Assembly (NCBI RefSeq): GCF_003024155.1
Contig: NZ_CP028136.1
Coordinates: 1,116,001-1,180,000 of the forward strand
Length of the DNA: 64,000 bases
From: Christiangramia fulva
Lineage (GTDB): Bacteria; Bacteroidota; Bacteroidia; Flavobacteriales; Flavobacteriaceae
Reading direction: 5' to 3'
Notes under the pieces: generated by a model
The model's input: the letters and a program-made list of their open reading frames with translations, nothing else
What the model was told of the DNA's origin: nothing
Databases searched by the model: none
Program-made: the position numbers and the translations under genes
Shown here: in pieces, positions 63,498 through 64,000 of the stretch
Numbering within the stretch: position 1 is the stretch's first letter
Layout: each line of letters opens with the position of its first letter

Positions 63498-64000
63498 TTA
63501 CTCAAGGAGCACAAAGCCTGCCCAGTAAAAAGGAGAATATTTTCGGGCCATTTCATGTTGGGCCATACTTAATGAATGGTACGGGGAATGGCCTTTAATC
63601 AGGTTTCCATAAAAGATCTTAAATAATATGGAAGTCTCTTTATCCGGCACCTGCCACAGACTGACGATCTGATCCTTTACCCCTGCCAGCTTTAAAGCAC
63701 GCTGTAGTCCAAAGACTCCTTCCCCACCGGATATGTCCCCACTAGCTGTTTCACAAGCAGAAAGCACCATTAGATCGAGCCCGCTAAAATCCATTTTAGA
63801 TATTTCATAAGCTGTGAGGATCCCATCATTGTTCTTACCCGCTCCATGAACATCATCACGGGACAATAATATGCCACTTCTAAACATTGAATTGTCCTCT
63901 AAAAAATTTTGGTTCATCACATCAAAAGTAGCTGAAAACACTGGGCTATTTTTCTTAAAGTAGAAGCCGTGAGTAGCTAAATGTATAATGTCATAGTTGT
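63498..64000 (-). CDS. CHAT-domain protease, 5' end outside the window
   Basis: The frame is open to base 64000 and continues beyond; 166 C-terminal residues are visible. Catalytic His in IIHLATHGFYFKKNS and Cys in LMVLSACETASGDISGGEGV are the His-Cys dyad of CHAT (caspase-like) proteases, followed by LAGVKDQIVSLWQV, SLSMAQHEMARKYS and the PFYWAGFVLL end. CHAT proteins often carry N-terminal TPR repeats, which would lie upstream. The GTG at 63941 is internal. Some CHAT proteases act in phage defence or cell death, others in signalling; the context does not decide. Confidence 0.9.
   Translation of the reverse strand, partial: NYDIIHLATHGFYFKKNSPVFSATFDVMNQNFLEDNSMFRSGILLSRDDVHGAGKNNDGILTAYEISKMDFSGLDLMVLSACETASGDISGGEGVFGLQRALKLAGVKDQIVSLWQVPDKETSILFKIFYGNLIKGHSPYHSLSMAQHEMARKYSPFYWAGFVLLE

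Overview
The window looks like chromosome of a marine member of the Flavobacteriaceae (Bacteroidota), of the Gramella/Christiangramia, Zunongwangia or Salegentibacter type. This is inferred from family-level markers: an IPExxxVDY protein beside pyruvate kinase, an OmpA protein with thrombospondin type 3 repeats, a Bacteroidota-type AddAB-like helicase/nuclease pair, a 632-residue PurF-like protein, and many promoters with the Bacteroidota -7 motif TAnnTTTG. Shine-Dalgarno sequences are mostly absent. No species call is possible from sequence alone.

Layout. 1-3.8 kb: the end of an RND efflux permease gene and its TolC-type partner. 3.9-13.3 kb: thioredoxin, a CYTH/dehydrogenase pair, dinB, the IPExxxVDY-pyk pair, the acpP-fabF-rnc operon, then purN-rnhA and a PfkB kinase. 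13.3-16.3 kb: a PurF-like amidotransferase, two tandem copies of a candidate small RNA, and sodB. 16.4-26.1 kb: AddA-like helicase-nuclease, kbl, ompA, AddB-like nuclease and an alpha/beta hydrolase. 26.1-32.3 kb: an acidic MopE-like lipoprotein, tRNA-Ala(GGC), an AraC-type regulator, a MATE exporter, an enoyl-CoA hydratase homologue, two coupled tiny membrane proteins and a DUF6364/PIN toxin-antitoxin pair. 32.3-39.2 kb: 2OG oxygenase, queD-like gene, a MITE-like repeat, lpxH, a secreted M1 peptidase and recJ. 39.2-41.1 kb: an AT-rich pair, XRE-ImmA/IrrE plus an unknown 230-residue protein, which looks acquired. 41.2-59 kb: mostly housekeeping (UDG, rsmI, tdk-alr, mscL, asd, S9 peptidase, HAD, ABC ATPase, Gre-like/mtgA/FAD oxidase, accC-accB-fabH, rpmF-yceD, pdxA, ribE). 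59.4-64 kb: the start of an integrated element. A 3' tRNA fragment with its terminator is followed by repeats, a tyrosine recombinase, a secreted DNase I-like enzyme, an unknown protein, a membrane-anchored GH25 lysozyme and the end of a CHAT protease gene.

The genes form several coherent groups: fatty acid synthesis (acpP, fabF, fabH, accB, accC), cell envelope (alr, mtgA, lpxH, ompA, efflux), DNA repair (dinB, recJ, AddAB-like pair, UDG), purine and cofactor synthesis (purN, PurF-like, pdxA, ribE, queD-like).

The least ordinary signals are the duplicated small-RNA-like units at 15.3-15.6 kb, the one-base frameshift that removes the signal peptide of the S9 peptidase at 46.84 kb, the XRE-ImmA/unknown pair, and the tRNA-embedded island boundary at 59.4 kb with its CHAT protein. 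No CRISPR array, rRNA or insertion-sequence transposase was seen.
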